Origin: Campylobacterales bacterium
GTDB lineage: Bacteria > Campylobacterota > Campylobacteria > Campylobacterales > QNZT01
Reading direction: 5' to 3'
Assembly (NCBI GenBank): GCA_015489185.1
Contig: WGAE01000019.1
Coordinates: 1 to 13,937 of the forward strand
DNA: 13,937 bases
The translations under genes were made by a program, and so were the position numbers. This document shows positions 13,679 through 13,937 of this stretch, in pieces; the first letter of the stretch is position 1; each line of letters opens with the position of its first letter. The notes beneath the pieces were generated by a model that made no database searches, was not told where the DNA came from, and saw only the letters and a program-made list of their open reading frames with translations.

Positions 13679-13937
13679 ATTAAGTTTAATGAAGTTGGTA
13701 TGAAAGTGTCAAAAATTTCGATATAGAATTTAAATATCCTATTAGTGCGATAGCAGATACGAATGGTATTGGCAAAACAACAATCTTACAAGTTGCTGCT
13801 TGTCTTTTTCATAACACAGATATGTCCTTCCGTCCATACAGATTTTCAAATGCAAAAAAACAAAAACCTTACTATAGATTTACTGATTTTTTTGTCATTT
13901 CAAAAGGCGAAGATAAAGGAACTGGCGCTGAAATAAA
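13679..13937 (+). pseudogene. 5' end of a RecF/SMC-like AAA ATPase, start disrupted; runs off the window
   Basis: The frame open from 13693 to the window end encodes WYESVKNFDIEFKYPI, then IADTNGIGKTTILQVAACLF and, later, PYYRFTDFFVIS. This is the N-terminus of a RecF/SMC-like ATPase: first strands, then Walker A. The first glycine of GxNGxGKT is replaced by Asp (DTNGIGKT, 13756-13779). The frame is closed by TGA at 13690-13692 and has no ATG, GTG or TTG before the Walker A. A neighbouring frame starting at ATT 13679 reads IKFNEV and then runs to a stop at 13724; adding one T near 13696 would join the two into IKFNEVWYESVKNFD, a natural family start. So I see a probable one-base deletion, or a sequencing error, or frameshifting with an ATT start. 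GC is about 28%, far below upstream genes. Such ATPases are common in defence and mobile regions; the missing 3' part prevents a closer call. Confidence 0.5.

Overview
The window reads as a chromosomal segment of a Campylobacterota (epsilonproteobacterial) bacterium of the Sulfurimonas/Sulfurovum/Sulfuricurvum kind. This is an inference from gene style (Lys/Glu-rich proteins, AT-rich leaders with TATAAT-like -10 boxes and poorly conserved -35 boxes, a heme-c chemoreceptor); no rRNA or other taxonomic marker is present. I see no tRNA, rRNA, CRISPR array or complete insertion sequence.

Layout. (1) 78-2231: leuA, the first enzyme of leucine synthesis, followed after 6 nt by an uncharacterised two-helix membrane protein with a long basic cytoplasmic tail. 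(2) 2233-7447: a surface-glycan block. It holds a NodU/CmcH-type carbamoyltransferase (minus), a divergently read family-2 glycosyltransferase (plus), and a minus-strand operon of three genes joined by ATGA stop/start overlaps: fdtA-type dTDP-4-keto-6-deoxyhexose ketoisomerase, a FemAB/GNAT-type acyltransferase and an fdtB-type PLP aminotransferase. Together the operon would make an N-acylated 3-amino-3,6-dideoxyhexose (Fuc3NAc or Qui3NAc class) from dTDP-4-keto-6-deoxyglucose made elsewhere; the glycosyltransferase and carbamoyltransferase could then build or decorate a polysaccharide. The hexapeptide-repeat acetyltransferase usual in this pathway (FdtC/QdtC) is absent and the GNAT protein sits in its place. 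(3) 7613-8476: a lipoprotein with an NTF2/DUF4878-like look and a small secreted protein with a mirror-symmetric six-cysteine pattern, closed by a clear intrinsic terminator. (4) 8520-9887: an exported alpha/beta-hydrolase (lipase/esterase type) on the minus strand. (5) 10060-12302: a methyl-accepting chemotaxis protein with a periplasmic CxxCH heme-c motif, translationally coupled to a small three-helix membrane protein of unknown function. (6) 12474-13937: an accessory-looking end with an AAA_14/DUF4143 ATPase under its own promoter, then the 5' end of a second, RecF/SMC-type ATPase in DNA of clearly lower GC (roughly 28% against about 50% in leuA). This last gene has a strong Shine-Dalgarno but no usable start codon in its coding frame.

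The items most worth following are the GNAT-for-FdtC substitution, the symmetric cysteine hairpin protein, the heme chemoreceptor with its coupled membrane partner and leader hairpin, and the disrupted ATPase at the right edge.
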